From positions 17,775-81,774 of the forward strand of contig CAZBMJ010000006.1 in assembly GCA_964493205.1 (NCBI GenBank): a stretch of 64,000 bases of DNA, written 5' to 3'. Shown here in pieces: positions 25,832 to 35,844 of this stretch. The DNA comes from CAZBMJ01 sp964493205 (GTDB lineage Bacteria; Myxococcota; UBA727; JABDBI01). The notes under the pieces were generated by a model that saw only the letters and a list, made by a program, of their open reading frames with translations, made no database searches and was not told the DNA's origin. Positions within the stretch are counted from its first letter, which is position 1. Each line of letters starts with the position of its first letter. A program made the translations under genes and the position numbers.

Positions 25832-26365
25832 GTGCGAACTTATATTTGCTTAATTATATGTCAGTTATTTATTATTTCTTGTGTTGATTACGTAAATTTA
25901 TCTAAAAAAAAGTCTCTTGATGAACCTAATTTTGCACCTAAAATAGAAACAAAATATTTAAGTCCCCACCCTTCTAATATGATGCCAGAAGTTTTTATTG
26001 GTCATAATTGTCCTGGACAAACTTTTAAAATACCCCCCATAAGCGATAAAGACTTATTAGATGATTTACATTATTTATGGTTTTTTGATAACCGATTAGC
26101 CATGCCAGAAGCAAGCATAAAAGCAGAGGCTAAAGATAAATCGATTATTATTTTTAATATAGATAAACAGTTTATTTTATCTCATTTTGGTTCAAAAGTA
26201 CCTAACGATTTTTTTTTAAAACCGCATCTATTAGAGTTTTTTGTATCTGACAGACCTTATAAAATACCCGAAAGTAAAATGATGGAAGATTATGCCAACA
26301 ATGAAACCCAACATCAAGACTACACGTATTGGATCATTAACTTCAATAATGGTCCTTGTGGTTAG
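25832..26365 (+). CDS. Lipoprotein of unknown function
   Basis: A 177-aa protein starting with GTG two bases after the regulator stop. The signal peptide MRTYICLIICQLFIISC ends in a lipobox (FIISC), so the mature protein should be anchored at Cys17. The remainder has two Cys residues that could pair and is otherwise unrecognised. The tight spacing makes it part of the FHA-GAF-AAA+ cluster. Its 3' end overlaps the next gene by 74 bases. Confidence 0.65.
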   Translation: MRTYICLIICQLFIISCVDYVNLSKKKSLDEPNFAPKIETKYLSPHPSNMMPEVFIGHNCPGQTFKIPPISDKDLLDDLHYLWFFDNRLAMPEASIKAEAKDKSIIIFNIDKQFILSHFGSKVPNDFFLKPHLLEFFVSDRPYKIPESKMMEDYANNETQHQDYTYWIINFNNGPCG

Positions 26366-27899
26366 TTTTTTAACAATAACAACAATAACAACAACATCTT
26401 CTTGCAGCAATAATAGATCATTATTGTTTGATAATAATCAAGAAGTTTTAAATAAAAAAGTCTGGCAAGATTTTCTTGATTCTAGTGTACATTTAGAAAT
26501 AGAAAAAAAAGATTTACCAACACAAATTTTCTTTGATTTACCTATAAAAAAAATTCATGGCAACTCATTAATACTACATGAAGTTATAAGTGTTGTTGGC
26601 CAAGCAAGCGACTTTGACGAGTACATAAAATTAGATCAAGAGAATAACGATGATTTTGATGTAAATCTTTTTTCTAATATTATAGCTACCCCCTTAATTA
26701 ACGATGCAGGACTTAATGTTCCAAAAATGTATAATCAAAAAACCAGTCTTGATAATCATAAAATGTTTGAACTCTCTTTATTAAAAGATTTTTCTTATTT
26801 AATAGCCCTTAATCCTTATGGCAAATATGATAAAGCGCCGATTTATTTTTATGCATCAAACTTAAAAGCTGATTCATCTTTCAAATTTGTTAACGATAAA
26901 AATAGTAAAAATTTAACAAGTAAAATTATAGGCTATGATTTGAATATTTTACATGAGCAAGAAACCAAAGTTTTTCTCTATCAAGGCTCACATCTCATTT
27001 CTTCCATTGCTCAAATAAACGCAGATGGTTCTTTTAATCTTGAGCTTTCAAATCAGTTATCGTTTGCTAATCTCCCTATTTATTTACATATTATAATTCA
27101 AAGCAAAGATGGTTCTTATTCAAACCATCTTAGTTATAAAATACCCTCTAAACTTAGCGACTTTAATCTAGACAGCATAGATTTAGGCAGCTTAAAAAAA
27201 ACTTTTGATTTACAGATCAACCTTTTAAGCCAAAATAAATCGAGCGTGGGTGAAGCTTTGATTATTTTGAAAACTACTATAAATAACGTTGATTTATTTA
27301 TTACTCTAAAAACTAACAGTGATTCACAAGCAAACATACCGAAAATTTATGAAGGTATTTATGATGTTGATATAGTAACTTCATCAAACAGCACTTTTTC
27401 CTCATTAACAGCCAAAGCACAAGAAATAAAACAAACAAAAGAACTAAATTTTGTTCTAAAATCTCGTTTAAATTTTAACGGTGTCATACTTGATGAAAAA
27501 AATAATCCGCTTGCCAATGCTCAAGTAGAACTTACACGAACAGATAACAACGAGCTCTCTGGGCTCTCTGCTTTTAAAATTAATGCTATAACCAATGAAA
27601 AAGGCTTAATTTATAGCAATGGCACTCTTTTATCTCTTGATGAAGGGCATTATTTAGCTCATATTAAACCACCTTTTGGTGATGGATTTGGCTCTACTTA
27701 TTATAATTTTGAATTTCCAAAAAATAATAATCTACAAATAAAACTGCCCAAAGCCATAGAACTTAAAAGCCAAATAGTATTAAGTGATAAAACACCTCTG
27801 GCACATGCTTTTGTGACTATTTATTCTAGGGATAAAGTTTTAGCCACATGTATGACAGATGATCAGGGAAGATTTATAGTGCCTTTAGTTGTTCCATAA
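26292..27899 (+). CDS. Lipoprotein with carboxypeptidase-regulatory-like domains
   Basis: A 535-aa protein. A positively charged N-terminus and hydrophobic core lead to the lipobox-like TTTSSCSNN (Cys at about residue 38). The C-terminal part contains two beta-sandwich domains of the carboxypeptidase regulatory type: LNFNGVILDEKNNPLANAQV and a later IVLSDKTPLAHAFVTIYS ending in TDDQGRFIVPL. Such domains mediate surface protein interactions. GGAAG precedes the ATG at 26292; a start at 26349 is also possible. It is the fourth gene of the cluster and probably displayed on the cell surface. Confidence 0.65.
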   Translation: MPTMKPNIKTTRIGSLTSIMVLVVSFLTITTITTTSSCSNNRSLLFDNNQEVLNKKVWQDFLDSSVHLEIEKKDLPTQIFFDLPIKKIHGNSLILHEVISVVGQASDFDEYIKLDQENNDDFDVNLFSNIIATPLINDAGLNVPKMYNQKTSLDNHKMFELSLLKDFSYLIALNPYGKYDKAPIYFYASNLKADSSFKFVNDKNSKNLTSKIIGYDLNILHEQETKVFLYQGSHLISSIAQINADGSFNLELSNQLSFANLPIYLHIIIQSKDGSYSNHLSYKIPSKLSDFNLDSIDLGSLKKTFDLQINLLSQNKSSVGEALIILKTTINNVDLFITLKTNSDSQANIPKIYEGIYDVDIVTSSNSTFSSLTAKAQEIKQTKELNFVLKSRLNFNGVILDEKNNPLANAQVELTRTDNNELSGLSAFKINAITNEKGLIYSNGTLLSLDEGHYLAHIKPPFGDGFGSTYYNFEFPKNNNLQIKLPKAIELKSQIVLSDKTPLAHAFVTIYSRDKVLATCMTDDQGRFIVPLVVP

Positions 27900-27946
27900 T
27901 AATTCCTAGGATGTTAAGTACGTTAGACATGTATTTTTGAGCGTAC

Positions 27947-27974
27947 TTGCCATAAGATTGTTTGTAACTATACT
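27947..27974 (+). promoter_or_regulatory. Predicted promoter of lon
   Basis: TTGCCA (27947-27952), a 16-base spacer and TATACT (27969-27974) match a housekeeping sigma70-type promoter. Transcription would start near 27981, about 35 bases before the GTG of lon. An imperfect inverted repeat (AAGTACG...CGTACTT) lies just upstream. Confidence 0.5.
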
Positions 27975-28015
27975 AAGTAAGTAAGAATATTTTGAAAATT
28001 TATTGGAGGTTTTAG

Positions 28016-30454
28016 GTGACGGGACAAAAAACACAACCTGATATTTCATCACCTAACAGTTTGCCAAGTGAGCTACCCATACTGCCTTTGCGCAATAGTG
28101 TATTTTTTCCTGGTGCAGTCATGCCTCTTACTATTGGCAGGACTAAGACTATTCGTTTAATCGAAGAAGCTACCAAAGAAAAAAGTCTTTTAGGCATTAT
28201 AACGCAACAAGCAGCAGAAATAGACGACCCAAACAGTGAAGATTTATATCAAATAGGTACTGCCGCAAGAATTATAAAACTGGCACGAGCAGGAAAAGAT
28301 GGCTTTAACATTGTAGTAGAAGGTATATGCAGATTTAGGGTGGAAGAATACACCCAAATTGACCCCTTTTTTACGGCAAAAGTATCTCCTTTGCTTGATG
28401 AAGGCAGCAATGATGTGGAAGTGGAAGCTTTATCACTAAATTTGCGCAACACTGCCAGAGAAGTAATTGATCTATTGCCAGAAATTCCAGTTATGGCTAA
28501 GCAATTGCTTGATTCCATCAGTGCTCCAGGCCATCTAGCTGATTTAATAACTGCTAATATTGATGCTACCATTGAAGAAAAGCAAGACGTTTTAGAAGCA
28601 GTGTTACTAAAAAAACGCTTAGTTAAAGTATTAGAGCTTTTAAATAGACAATTTGAAGTATTAAAACTTTCTAATAAAATTAACACCCAAGTAAAGGGTG
28701 AAATGAGCAAAACTCAAAGAGAGTATTATTTAAGGCAACAGCTTAAAGCTATAAAAGAAGAATTGGGCGATAAAGATGACGAAGAAACAGGCCTAGAAGA
28801 GCTTAAAAAACGCCTGAAAGATGCCAATTTATCTGAGGAAGCTGATAAAGCCAGTAAGCGTGAACTTAAGCGCATGAGCAATATGCAGCCAAGTCAAGCT
28901 GAATATACCGTAGCCAGAACTTATTTAGATTGGCTAGCAGATTTACCGTGGGGCAAGTCTACCAAAGATAATCTTGATTTAAATAATGCTAAAACCACAC
29001 TAGACACTGATCATTATGGTTTAGAGCGCATTAAAAAACGTATTATTGAATATCTGGCTGTCAGAAAACTAAAAGATGACATGAAAGGGCCTATATTATG
29101 CTTTTTAGGGCCCCCAGGTGTGGGGAAAACCTCTTTAGGCAGATCCATTGCTAATGCCCTTGATCGAAAATTTCATCGCATATCACTTGGTGGTGTGCGC
29201 GACGAAGCTGAGATCAGAGGCCATAGAAGAACCTACATTGGTGCCTTGCCCGGGCGAATAGTCCAAGGGATGAAGAAATCCGGCAGCAATAATCCCGTAT
29301 TTTTATTAGACGAAATCGATAAACTTGGCCATGATTTTAGAGGAGATCCATCTTCTGCATTATTAGAAGTACTTGATCCTGAACAAAACAATACTTTTAG
29401 TGACCACTATTTAGATGTGCCTTTTGACTTATCAAAAGTACTTTTTATTGCTACAGCCAACGAAATAGATACCATTCCAGCTGCTCTAAGAGATAGAATG
29501 GAAGTTATTGAGCTAGCTGGTTATACTTTTGAAGAAAAAATTAATATTGCTAAAGCACATTTAATTCCTAAACAAATAAAAGCACACGGTATAACTCACG
29601 CCCATATCGAAATTCCCGATGAAACTATTATGTTTTTAGCCTATGGGTACACCCGTGAGGCTGGTGTTAGAAATTTAGAGCGGGAAGTAGCATCTGTTTG
29701 TCGTTATGTGGCAGTGTTAGTAGCTAAGTTTTCACAAGAGCATTCCTTAGAAGATTTTGAAAAAATTGTCGTAACCAAAGAACTTTTACAAAAAATTCTT
29801 GGCCCTGAACGTTTTTATAATGAAACTCTTGAACGAACTTCAGTTCCAGGAGTGGCTACAGGTATGGCCTGGACCGCTGCAGGTGGAGATTTATTATTCA
29901 TTGAAGCTACTAAAATGGTGGGTAAAGGCAGCCTTACTCTTACTGGTAAGCTTGGTGAGGTGATGAAAGAATCAGCTCAAACAGCACTTTCCTATGTGAG
30001 AAGTAAAGCGAGTGAGCTAAATTTAAATGACTCTGGTAGTGAAAACTTCTTAGACAAATTAGATGTTCACGTGCATTTCCCTGCAGGCGCAATTCCTAAA
30101 GATGGTCCTTCAGCGGGTATTACTATTATTACAGCGTTGGTTTCTCTTTTTAGCGGCAGAAAAGCCAAAGCTAATCTTGCAATGACAGGTGAAGTGACTT
30201 TGCGTGGATTAGTGTTGCCAGTGGGCGGCATTAAAGAAAAAGTTTTGGCGGCTCATAGAGCAGGCGTAAAACAAATCATTATGCCCATGCGCAATGAAAA
30301 AGACTTAGAGGAAATACCTAAAAATGTTAAAGATGAAATTAAGTTTACCTTTGTTAAAAACGTAGATGAAGTCTTAGAAGCGGCCTTGATGCCAGCTAAA
30401 CCTAAGAAAAAGTCTTTATCTGGCATGGATTTAGCAGAAGAAGTACAAGCATAA
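28016..30454 (+). CDS. lon: ATP-dependent protease Lon
   Basis: An 812-aa LonA. The N-terminal substrate-binding domain begins near [20 protein letters not shown] coiled-coil linker follows, then the AAA+ domain with Walker [12 protein letters not shown] (about residue 362) and Walker [10 protein letters not shown]. The C-terminal protease has the catalytic Ser in [11 protein letters not shown] (about residue 697) and the Lys in [14 protein letters not shown] (about residue 739). It degrades misfolded and regulatory proteins in the cytoplasm. It starts with GTG after GGAGG. It is a single-gene unit between its own promoter and a terminator. Confidence 0.97.
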   Translation: MTGQKTQPDISSPNSLPSELPILPLRNSVFFPGAVMPLTIGRTKTIRLIEEATKEKSLLGIITQQAAEIDDPNSEDLYQIGTAARIIKLARAGKDGFNIVVEGICRFRVEEYTQIDPFFTAKVSPLLDEGSNDVEVEALSLNLRNTAREVIDLLPEIPVMAKQLLDSISAPGHLADLITANIDATIEEKQDVLEAVLLKKRLVKVLELLNRQFEVLKLSNKINTQVKGEMSKTQREYYLRQQLKAIKEELGDKDDEETGLEELKKRLKDANLSEEADKASKRELKRMSNMQPSQAEYTVARTYLDWLADLPWGKSTKDNLDLNNAKTTLDTDHYGLERIKKRIIEYLAVRKLKDDMKGPILCFLGPPGVGKTSLGRSIANALDRKFHRISLGGVRDEAEIRGHRRTYIGALPGRIVQGMKKSGSNNPVFLLDEIDKLGHDFRGDPSSALLEVLDPEQNNTFSDHYLDVPFDLSKVLFIATANEIDTIPAALRDRMEVIELAGYTFEEKINIAKAHLIPKQIKAHGITHAHIEIPDETIMFLAYGYTREAGVRNLEREVASVCRYVAVLVAKFSQEHSLEDFEKIVVTKELLQKILGPERFYNETLERTSVPGVATGMAWTAAGGDLLFIEATKMVGKGSLTLTGKLGEVMKESAQTALSYVRSKASELNLNDSGSENFLDKLDVHVHFPAGAIPKDGPSAGITIITALVSLFSGRKAKANLAMTGEVTLRGLVLPVGGIKEKVLAAHRAGVKQIIMPMRNEKDLEEIPKNVKDEIKFTFVKNVDEVLEAALMPAKPKKKSLSGMDLAEEVQA

Positions 30455-30459
30455 TTTTA

Positions 30460-30484
30460 AAAGCCCTTTAGTTATTAGGGCTTT
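30460..30484 (+). terminator. Rho-independent terminator of lon
   Basis: AAAGCCCT and AGGGCTTT pair perfectly around a TTAGTTATT loop, six bases after the lon stop. A T-rich stretch (AAAGTTTTTTAATT) follows. Confidence 0.85.
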
Positions 30485-30525
30485 AAAGTTTTTTAATTAT
30501 TAAATATAATGTGTCGGGCTTGTTT

Positions 30526-31470
30526 ATGAAAAAATTTTTATATCTATTTTTTATTTTATTATCAGCGTGTAATCAAAATAATCCTACACCACCTAGTTCT
30601 CAAATGCCTATTCTCAATGTACCCCAAAAGCCCTTATGGCAAACTCTAGACCTTGATAAGTTCTTAAAACCTAGAGATATTAGTGAATTTACTTATACGG
30701 GCACAGAAATTGGCGATAAAAAACTTTATCAAGATACGTCAAATACCGATCAATATATTTTTAGTGAAGGTATGAAAAGTGAAGGCTTTTTAGAAGCCTA
30801 TGCTGGTACCCTTTATCATTTTTTATTAGGTAAACACTCTTCTTTTACACAATTTGTTTTTGATACTAGTTCTGGAACAAACACAATAATTGGCGCTTCT
30901 TTATACGAAGCGACTTATGAGAATTCTTGGAACTATCACGATTGGGACAGGAAACCTCTTTTAGCTGTAGGTTCTGGTCTAGGAAGCATTATTGCCGCCA
31001 GCATGCTTTTGGGGGAATATGATTTAAAGGGGCTAGCATCAGCAAATAGCAACTTAGGTATTGTTACCAAAAATGGCCAGTCTTACTATTTTAAGATTGA
31101 TCATGCTGGATCATTTATGTTTGCTTCGGCCGGTTACAAAGATTGGTTTAATTTGACTGATTTGAAAAGCCCTAAATCAGATATGGTATATCTTAAAGAA
31201 CTTGGATTTGATAATCATCCTGCTTCTGGCATTAGAGCTTCACGAGATTTTACGTTATCACAGCCTTATTTAGATGAAATAGCACAGTCTGCTAAATATT
31301 TAGCTAGTATTCCCCAAAGTGAAATCATAAAAGTATTGGATTTTTGTGAAGATCAGCTTAATAAATTAGCTGTTTATCCCAAAAAAGAGGTTTTAATTGG
31401 TGCCACCCATGCTACTTATAAAAGTGCTATACTTGAGCGCTTTGATATCTTAAGAAACGCACTTAAATAA
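30526..31470 (+). CDS. Lipoprotein with a possible kinase-like (PI3/4-kinase or HipA-like) fold
   Basis: A 314-aa protein. The ATG at 30526 gives a clean lipoprotein signal (MKKFLYLFFILLSAC, lipobox LSAC); a GTG 15 bases earlier would spoil it. Residues about 60-95 read QYIFSEGMKSEGFLEAYAG, then LYHFLLG. A block ending GIVTKNGQSYYFKIDHAGSF resembles the DFG/IDH-containing core of phosphoinositide-kinase-like effectors known from Legionella and relatives. The resemblance is remembered, not measured, and the HRD-type loop is weak. If right, this is a surface-anchored or secreted kinase-like protein. Confidence 0.5.
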   Translation: MKKFLYLFFILLSACNQNNPTPPSSQMPILNVPQKPLWQTLDLDKFLKPRDISEFTYTGTEIGDKKLYQDTSNTDQYIFSEGMKSEGFLEAYAGTLYHFLLGKHSSFTQFVFDTSSGTNTIIGASLYEATYENSWNYHDWDRKPLLAVGSGLGSIIAASMLLGEYDLKGLASANSNLGIVTKNGQSYYFKIDHAGSFMFASAGYKDWFNLTDLKSPKSDMVYLKELGFDNHPASGIRASRDFTLSQPYLDEIAQSAKYLASIPQSEIIKVLDFCEDQLNKLAVYPKKEVLIGATHATYKSAILERFDILRNALK

Positions 31471-31509
31471 TGTTAGCTACATATGCCCTACGGCTTTTAA
31501 AGCAGTAGC

Positions 31510-31538
31510 TTGACACGAATATTTTAGTATTATATAAA
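31510..31538 (+). promoter_or_regulatory. Strong predicted sigma70-type promoter
   Basis: TTGACA (31510-31515), exactly 17 bases, then TATAAA (31533-31538). Transcription would start near 31545, giving a leader of about 55 bases before the ATG at 31601. It is close to consensus and well placed. Confidence 0.7.
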
Positions 31539-31600
31539 ATATAGTGAATATTAAATTTTTATTCAAATTAATTAATTAACTTATATAATGGTAATTTAGA

Positions 31601-32815
31601 ATGATTAGAACTTCTTTTTTTTATGCATTTTTTTTATTGTTAGTAACTTCCATTTCTTTAAACGCCACAGATAGCCCTCCTAATCGCAATTGGGGTTATG
31701 ATATACAAAATACCTGCTACAACACCACAGAAAACAATTGCTATCCCTTTCATTACGAAAATAGTGATGGTAGCCCAAATATTTTTGCTAATTATGTAGC
31801 TTATCTTAATATCATCAGCCCATTTATTAACCTCTGTTCCTATAAATTAGGTACCCATTTAATGAACAAATGGGATAAAAATATTGATCTTGAGGTCCAA
31901 AAACAATTACATGATTTAGGAACCATGGAAAACAATTTGTGCGTAATGGTGGGTAAAATCATTCAGCACTTTAATAACGGCATTAGCGAAAATGTAGATA
32001 GGTTGCTGGCCCAGGGAATGGTTGAACAACTCAATCGCTCAAAATGTGAGGATTGCATTAACGAATTTGTTGCAATTGTGAGTAAGAGCCAAGGGTATGA
32101 TGAATTTCGAACTATGATTGGCGAATACAATCTTAATATTTGTCAACAATTTCATGATAAAAAATTAGTTATAACCACTGAATCTGCAGACACTCACCAG
32201 TGCTTTGATTCCTGCAAGAGCCGCTGTAAGGGTGCTTATAGCGCATTCTTTAAAAAATGGAATCACCCCCTAAATTGGACTTCAATATCTTATGTAGGTA
32301 TCTTAAGTTTGCTTACGATTCCCATGGCTCTTTGTGTTGATGTTAATAATCGGGCAGGCTCATTTATTGGCGATCTAGCTAACTTCTCTAATATATTTTT
32401 TATTCCTACTGCCTATTGGTTTTCTGTATACCAAAATAAATTGAATCTTGAACGCAAAAAAACAAAACATTTGGCAAGCGAAATTTCTGCTCGTTTGCAG
32501 AAAATAGAAGGCTTCATTGAAATAATCGGCCGCATAATCGGTGAAATGGATAACCACATTGAAATCCAGACTGCGCGAGGCTTTATTAAGACACTTCTTA
32601 TCATAGGTTGGCCAAACGACTTAGTTAGTGATTTTATCCAAATAGCATCCAATAATGAAAACGTCGATAGGAACAATTTCATAAATGCACTTAAACGTAA
32701 ATTAGAGTCAACACGGATTCCTTATAGCGACAATGACATGAAAATTGCATTGGCCACCATAACGGATGCGGATGATGACTGCGCGGAGATCAAACTTTTT
32801 AATCAAAGCATATAA
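31601..32815 (+). CDS. Exported or membrane protein of unknown function
   Basis: A 404-aa protein with an N-terminal signal peptide (SFFYAFFLLLVTSISLNAT). A Cys-rich stretch near residue 202 (HQCFDSCKSRCKG) is followed by two hydrophobic segments at about residues 225-247 and 262-275. A helical, charged C-terminal part follows. The Cys pattern suggests disulfides in the region outside the cytoplasm. No family is recognised. The near-consensus promoter upstream suggests good expression. It precedes the methyltransferase gene by 46 bases. Confidence 0.6.
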   Translation: MIRTSFFYAFFLLLVTSISLNATDSPPNRNWGYDIQNTCYNTTENNCYPFHYENSDGSPNIFANYVAYLNIISPFINLCSYKLGTHLMNKWDKNIDLEVQKQLHDLGTMENNLCVMVGKIIQHFNNGISENVDRLLAQGMVEQLNRSKCEDCINEFVAIVSKSQGYDEFRTMIGEYNLNICQQFHDKKLVITTESADTHQCFDSCKSRCKGAYSAFFKKWNHPLNWTSISYVGILSLLTIPMALCVDVNNRAGSFIGDLANFSNIFFIPTAYWFSVYQNKLNLERKKTKHLASEISARLQKIEGFIEIIGRIIGEMDNHIEIQTARGFIKTLLIIGWPNDLVSDFIQIASNNENVDRNNFINALKRKLESTRIPYSDNDMKIALATITDADDDCAEIKLFNQSI

Positions 32816-32861
32816 CAAGTGCTATACTTGAGCACTTTGATGAGCTAAGAATTATAGTTAA

Positions 32862-33734
32862 ATGAACTCAAAATTAGAAAAAATTATAGCTGATTATGAA
32901 CCCATGTATGGAGCTCATACTAAAAAAGTAATAGAATCTTTGCTCGTACCTAATCAAAAAGTAGCCTTACTTAATTCTTTTGTTGATAAAAAGTTATTAC
33001 CCAAAGAATTGAGTGCTGCACCAAATATTATAGGCATGCCTGATTTTGTAAGAAAAATAGATGGTGAAAATAAGCCGCAAATTATTAATAATTTACATAG
33101 CCATTATTTTCTAGACGAATCTTCTCTTTACTCAAGTTTATTATTACCCATAAAACCTAATAGCCATGTGCTTGATATGTGTAGTGCGCCAGGTGGCAAA
33201 TTATTATTTATGGCTATGCTACATGAAAATATACAAATAACTGCCAATGATTTGTCATTATCTAGATTTAATCGCTTAAAAAAAGTTATTCATGATTACT
33301 TGCCTGTTTCTATCCAGGCTAACATTAGGCTTACTAATAAAGATGCCAATTATTTTGGTCTAAAATATCCTAATTCTTTTGATGCTATTTTACTTGACGC
33401 GCCTTGTTCAAGTGAAGCCCATGTTGTTAACAATGAAAAATTATTAAAAAATTATAAGGGTTTAAGAAAAACCGTAGCACATGCGCAATACTCATTATTG
33501 TGCGCAGCATTGCTCGCTTTAAAGCCTGGTGGATATGTGATGTATGCCACTTGTTCCATAAATAAAAATGAAAATGAATTGCTAATTAAAAAAGCACTGC
33601 ATAAAAAAAGCAATTTATGCAGCCTTATCTCACTAAAATCCACTGGACTAGATACTGGCTTTGGCATAAGTATTTTGCCTCATGTCCACAAATCTGGGCC
33701 AGCATTTTTTAGTTTGTTACAAAAGAATATTTAA
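32862..33734 (+). CDS. RsmB/NOP2-family RNA cytosine-C5 methyltransferase
   Basis: A 290-aa SAM-dependent enzyme. Motif I is VLDMCSAPGGK, motif IV is LLDAPCSSEAHV and motif VI is MYATCSINKNENE; both catalytic Cys residues (in APCS and ATCS) are present, as in 5-methylcytosine RNA methyltransferases. There is no clear N-terminal NusB-like domain as in long RsmB, and the protein is short. The target could be 16S rRNA or tRNA. It overlaps the convergent propeller-like gene by 4 bases. Confidence 0.85.
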   Translation: MNSKLEKIIADYEPMYGAHTKKVIESLLVPNQKVALLNSFVDKKLLPKELSAAPNIIGMPDFVRKIDGENKPQIINNLHSHYFLDESSLYSSLLLPIKPNSHVLDMCSAPGGKLLFMAMLHENIQITANDLSLSRFNRLKKVIHDYLPVSIQANIRLTNKDANYFGLKYPNSFDAILLDAPCSSEAHVVNNEKLLKNYKGLRKTVAHAQYSLLCAALLALKPGGYVMYATCSINKNENELLIKKALHKKSNLCSLISLKSTGLDTGFGISILPHVHKSGPAFFSLLQKNI

Positions 33735-35146
33735 AAATATTTAGGCACTTTACTATTTTCATCTATTTTATTTTCTTGTTTTCTTTTCTCTCCAGTTACT
33801 TTATTAAATTTAGGTTGGGTAAGATAATTATCTAGAAAAAGTCTTTTTTGAAGACCTTTTTGAGTAACTAAGTGTATATTCCAAAAACTAATTCCTTCTT
33901 TGTTATGAAATATAATGCTTGTAGATGAGTTATTAAAATAAATATTTTTTATTCGTGAGTTAATAGCCTTATTTGCGCATGAAGTATTCAGTTTTTTTGC
34001 AAAATTTTCAGTAAGACATGCTTCATTTTTATGAGCAATGCTTGTTATAACTTTTGTATTATAGCGATCCCATAACTCTATTACATCATCAGAATTTATA
34101 TCTTCTGCTAATACTACCACTATTATTTTCCCATCATCACTTAATTTCATATCTCTAATGTCTAAATTCATTCGACAATCGCCATTCATTACAGGTTTTT
34201 GCCACAGAGTAATTTCATCATTTACAACAGTATGGATATCACCTCCAATAAGAATAAAAATGTTATTATTATTGAAAATAATAGTATCGTGATCATCGAT
34301 AATAGGTATGACCTTTATTTTATTTTGTTGTGATATAAATAAAAATTCGTTATTTTCATACTTACCCACAAAACAGAAATTTTTAGTAAAGGGATCCACT
34401 TGAAAATGTCCCATATATTTAATGCTATTTATATTTTCAATTCCTAAATATGTATATGTTTTTGTATCAAAACTTTTAATTTCACATAAATCTATATTTA
34501 AAGTTTCTTTAATTAAACGATTATTTTCATTAATATTAATAACCAAAAGTTTTTCTTTATTCTCAAAAAAGAAATTTGCTGTTTTTGAAAGTTTATTACT
34601 GAAATAGTATAAATTATTTTCTTCAATTAAATTACCATTAATAATAACTTGTTTTAAAGTGTAATTACTGTCTTCTTTAATTAGAACATTAAAAATATTT
34701 TTACTTTCTATTTTATCAAAAAAAACTAAACTAAAAATATTATTTAATTCTTCAATTTTTTCAATAAAATATTCTTTTTTATTTTCTTGCATTAAATAAA
34801 CATCACAGAGCATTACATCACATTTATTTTCATTTAACAGATCAATATAGCAAAAAATAATGCATTTATTATCTTCACTAAATAATACATTGGATAAATA
34901 TATCCCCCTTGTAGAGGGAAATTCATATATTAAATTTCTATTTTTATCCCAAAAACTAATAACGCTTTTATTATTTATAGATGATAATAAAACTAAGAAA
35001 CTACTATCAGTGCTTAGAGCTGAAAAAATAATTCTCCCATTATTTATAACCCCTGCCGGCTCAACATAGCCCCCCATAATTTGGTCGTCTGGTTTGTTGA
35101 ATGAAAATAAATTTGTGGAAATTAAAAAAAATAATAATAACTTCAT
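33731..35146 (-). CDS. Exported beta-propeller-like protein
   Basis: A 471-aa protein with a signal peptide (MKLLLFFLISTNLFSF). Repeated short beta-rich segments such as SFLVLLSSINNKSVISFWDK and GKIIVVVLAEDINSDDVIEL with following Trp-Asp suggest WD40/YVTN-like blades. The C-terminus is basic (GEKRKQENKIDE). It is very AT-rich, as are its neighbours. A propeller would act as a binding platform; no partner can be named. The exported protein at 45508-46575 looks similar in style. Confidence 0.55.
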   Translation of the reverse strand: MKLLLFFLISTNLFSFNKPDDQIMGGYVEPAGVINNGRIIFSALSTDSSFLVLLSSINNKSVISFWDKNRNLIYEFPSTRGIYLSNVLFSEDNKCIIFCYIDLLNENKCDVMLCDVYLMQENKKEYFIEKIEELNNIFSLVFFDKIESKNIFNVLIKEDSNYTLKQVIINGNLIEENNLYYFSNKLSKTANFFFENKEKLLVININENNRLIKETLNIDLCEIKSFDTKTYTYLGIENINSIKYMGHFQVDPFTKNFCFVGKYENNEFLFISQQNKIKVIPIIDDHDTIIFNNNNIFILIGGDIHTVVNDEITLWQKPVMNGDCRMNLDIRDMKLSDDGKIIVVVLAEDINSDDVIELWDRYNTKVITSIAHKNEACLTENFAKKLNTSCANKAINSRIKNIYFNNSSTSIIFHNKEGISFWNIHLVTQKGLQKRLFLDNYLTQPKFNKVTGEKRKQENKIDENSKVPKYF

Positions 35147-35334
35147 AAATCCTCGAAAAATAATAATAATTTATAATAAACAATATAATTACTTAGTGTA
35201 TTAAATATTTTTCGATAAATTTAATAAAAATGCAATAGAGTAGTCGCTAATACAATTAATTAATGCATACTTAAAAAAGTCTGAAAAATTAGGACCTTAC
35301 TGTAAAGTCTCTTTAAATTTATTGTTAAGCTCGA

Positions 35335-35844
35335 TTAATTTATCTCTTCTTGTTTTAATAAATCTTGTTTATTTACCAAAGCAGCTTTATGAATGGCACC
35401 ATCAATACCACCACCACCTTCTAAAGTAGTATTAGCAGCATTAACGATAGTATCTTTTTCTTTAGTGATACTGCCAAAAACTAGATTAATGGTTTTATTA
35501 TTTTTTTTGGCTGTTAAAATTATCGTATTAGGCTTTGCATCATCGTACTTTGTAGGCAAGTCTACAAGATTATTTTGAGTAATAGCCCAGCCATCTTTAG
35601 CTGCATTATCTGGCACATTGACACGTAAATCTGGTGGAGAGGTTTTATCTTTTACTGCTACTTTAGTTATGCCTTCAGCTAAATTTCTATTATTATTATT
35701 GCTATTACTGTTATTATTATCGCTATTACTATTATTATTGTTATTGTTATTGTTATTGCTGTTGCTATTATTATATGCTGCTTTATTTGGTGCACAATTA
35801 TTAATAAATAAACAATTTATTAATAAAAAAAATACTTTTATCAT
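35335..35844 (-). pseudogene. Truncated macro-domain lipoprotein with poly-Asn linker
   Basis: A 169-aa frame. The lipoprotein signal (lipobox INNC, Cys17) is followed by about 35 residues made almost only of Asn and Ser, encoded by an ATT/GTT-type microsatellite. After a linker comes the start of a macro domain: [20 protein letters not shown], then [15 protein letters not shown]. This is the ADP-ribose-binding core seen in Af1521-type macro domains. The frame stops shortly after, so roughly two-thirds of the domain is missing. Another frame continues for 13 codons only. It is either a decayed gene or a degenerate fragment. Macro domains bind or remove ADP-ribose. Confidence 0.7.
35693..35773. 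repeat. Trinucleotide microsatellite encoding poly-Asn
   Basis: Runs of ATT, GTT and GCT triplets on the plus strand read as AAT/AAC and AGC on the minus strand, giving Asn-Ser repeats. Repeats of this sort change length easily by slippage. Confidence 0.85.
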
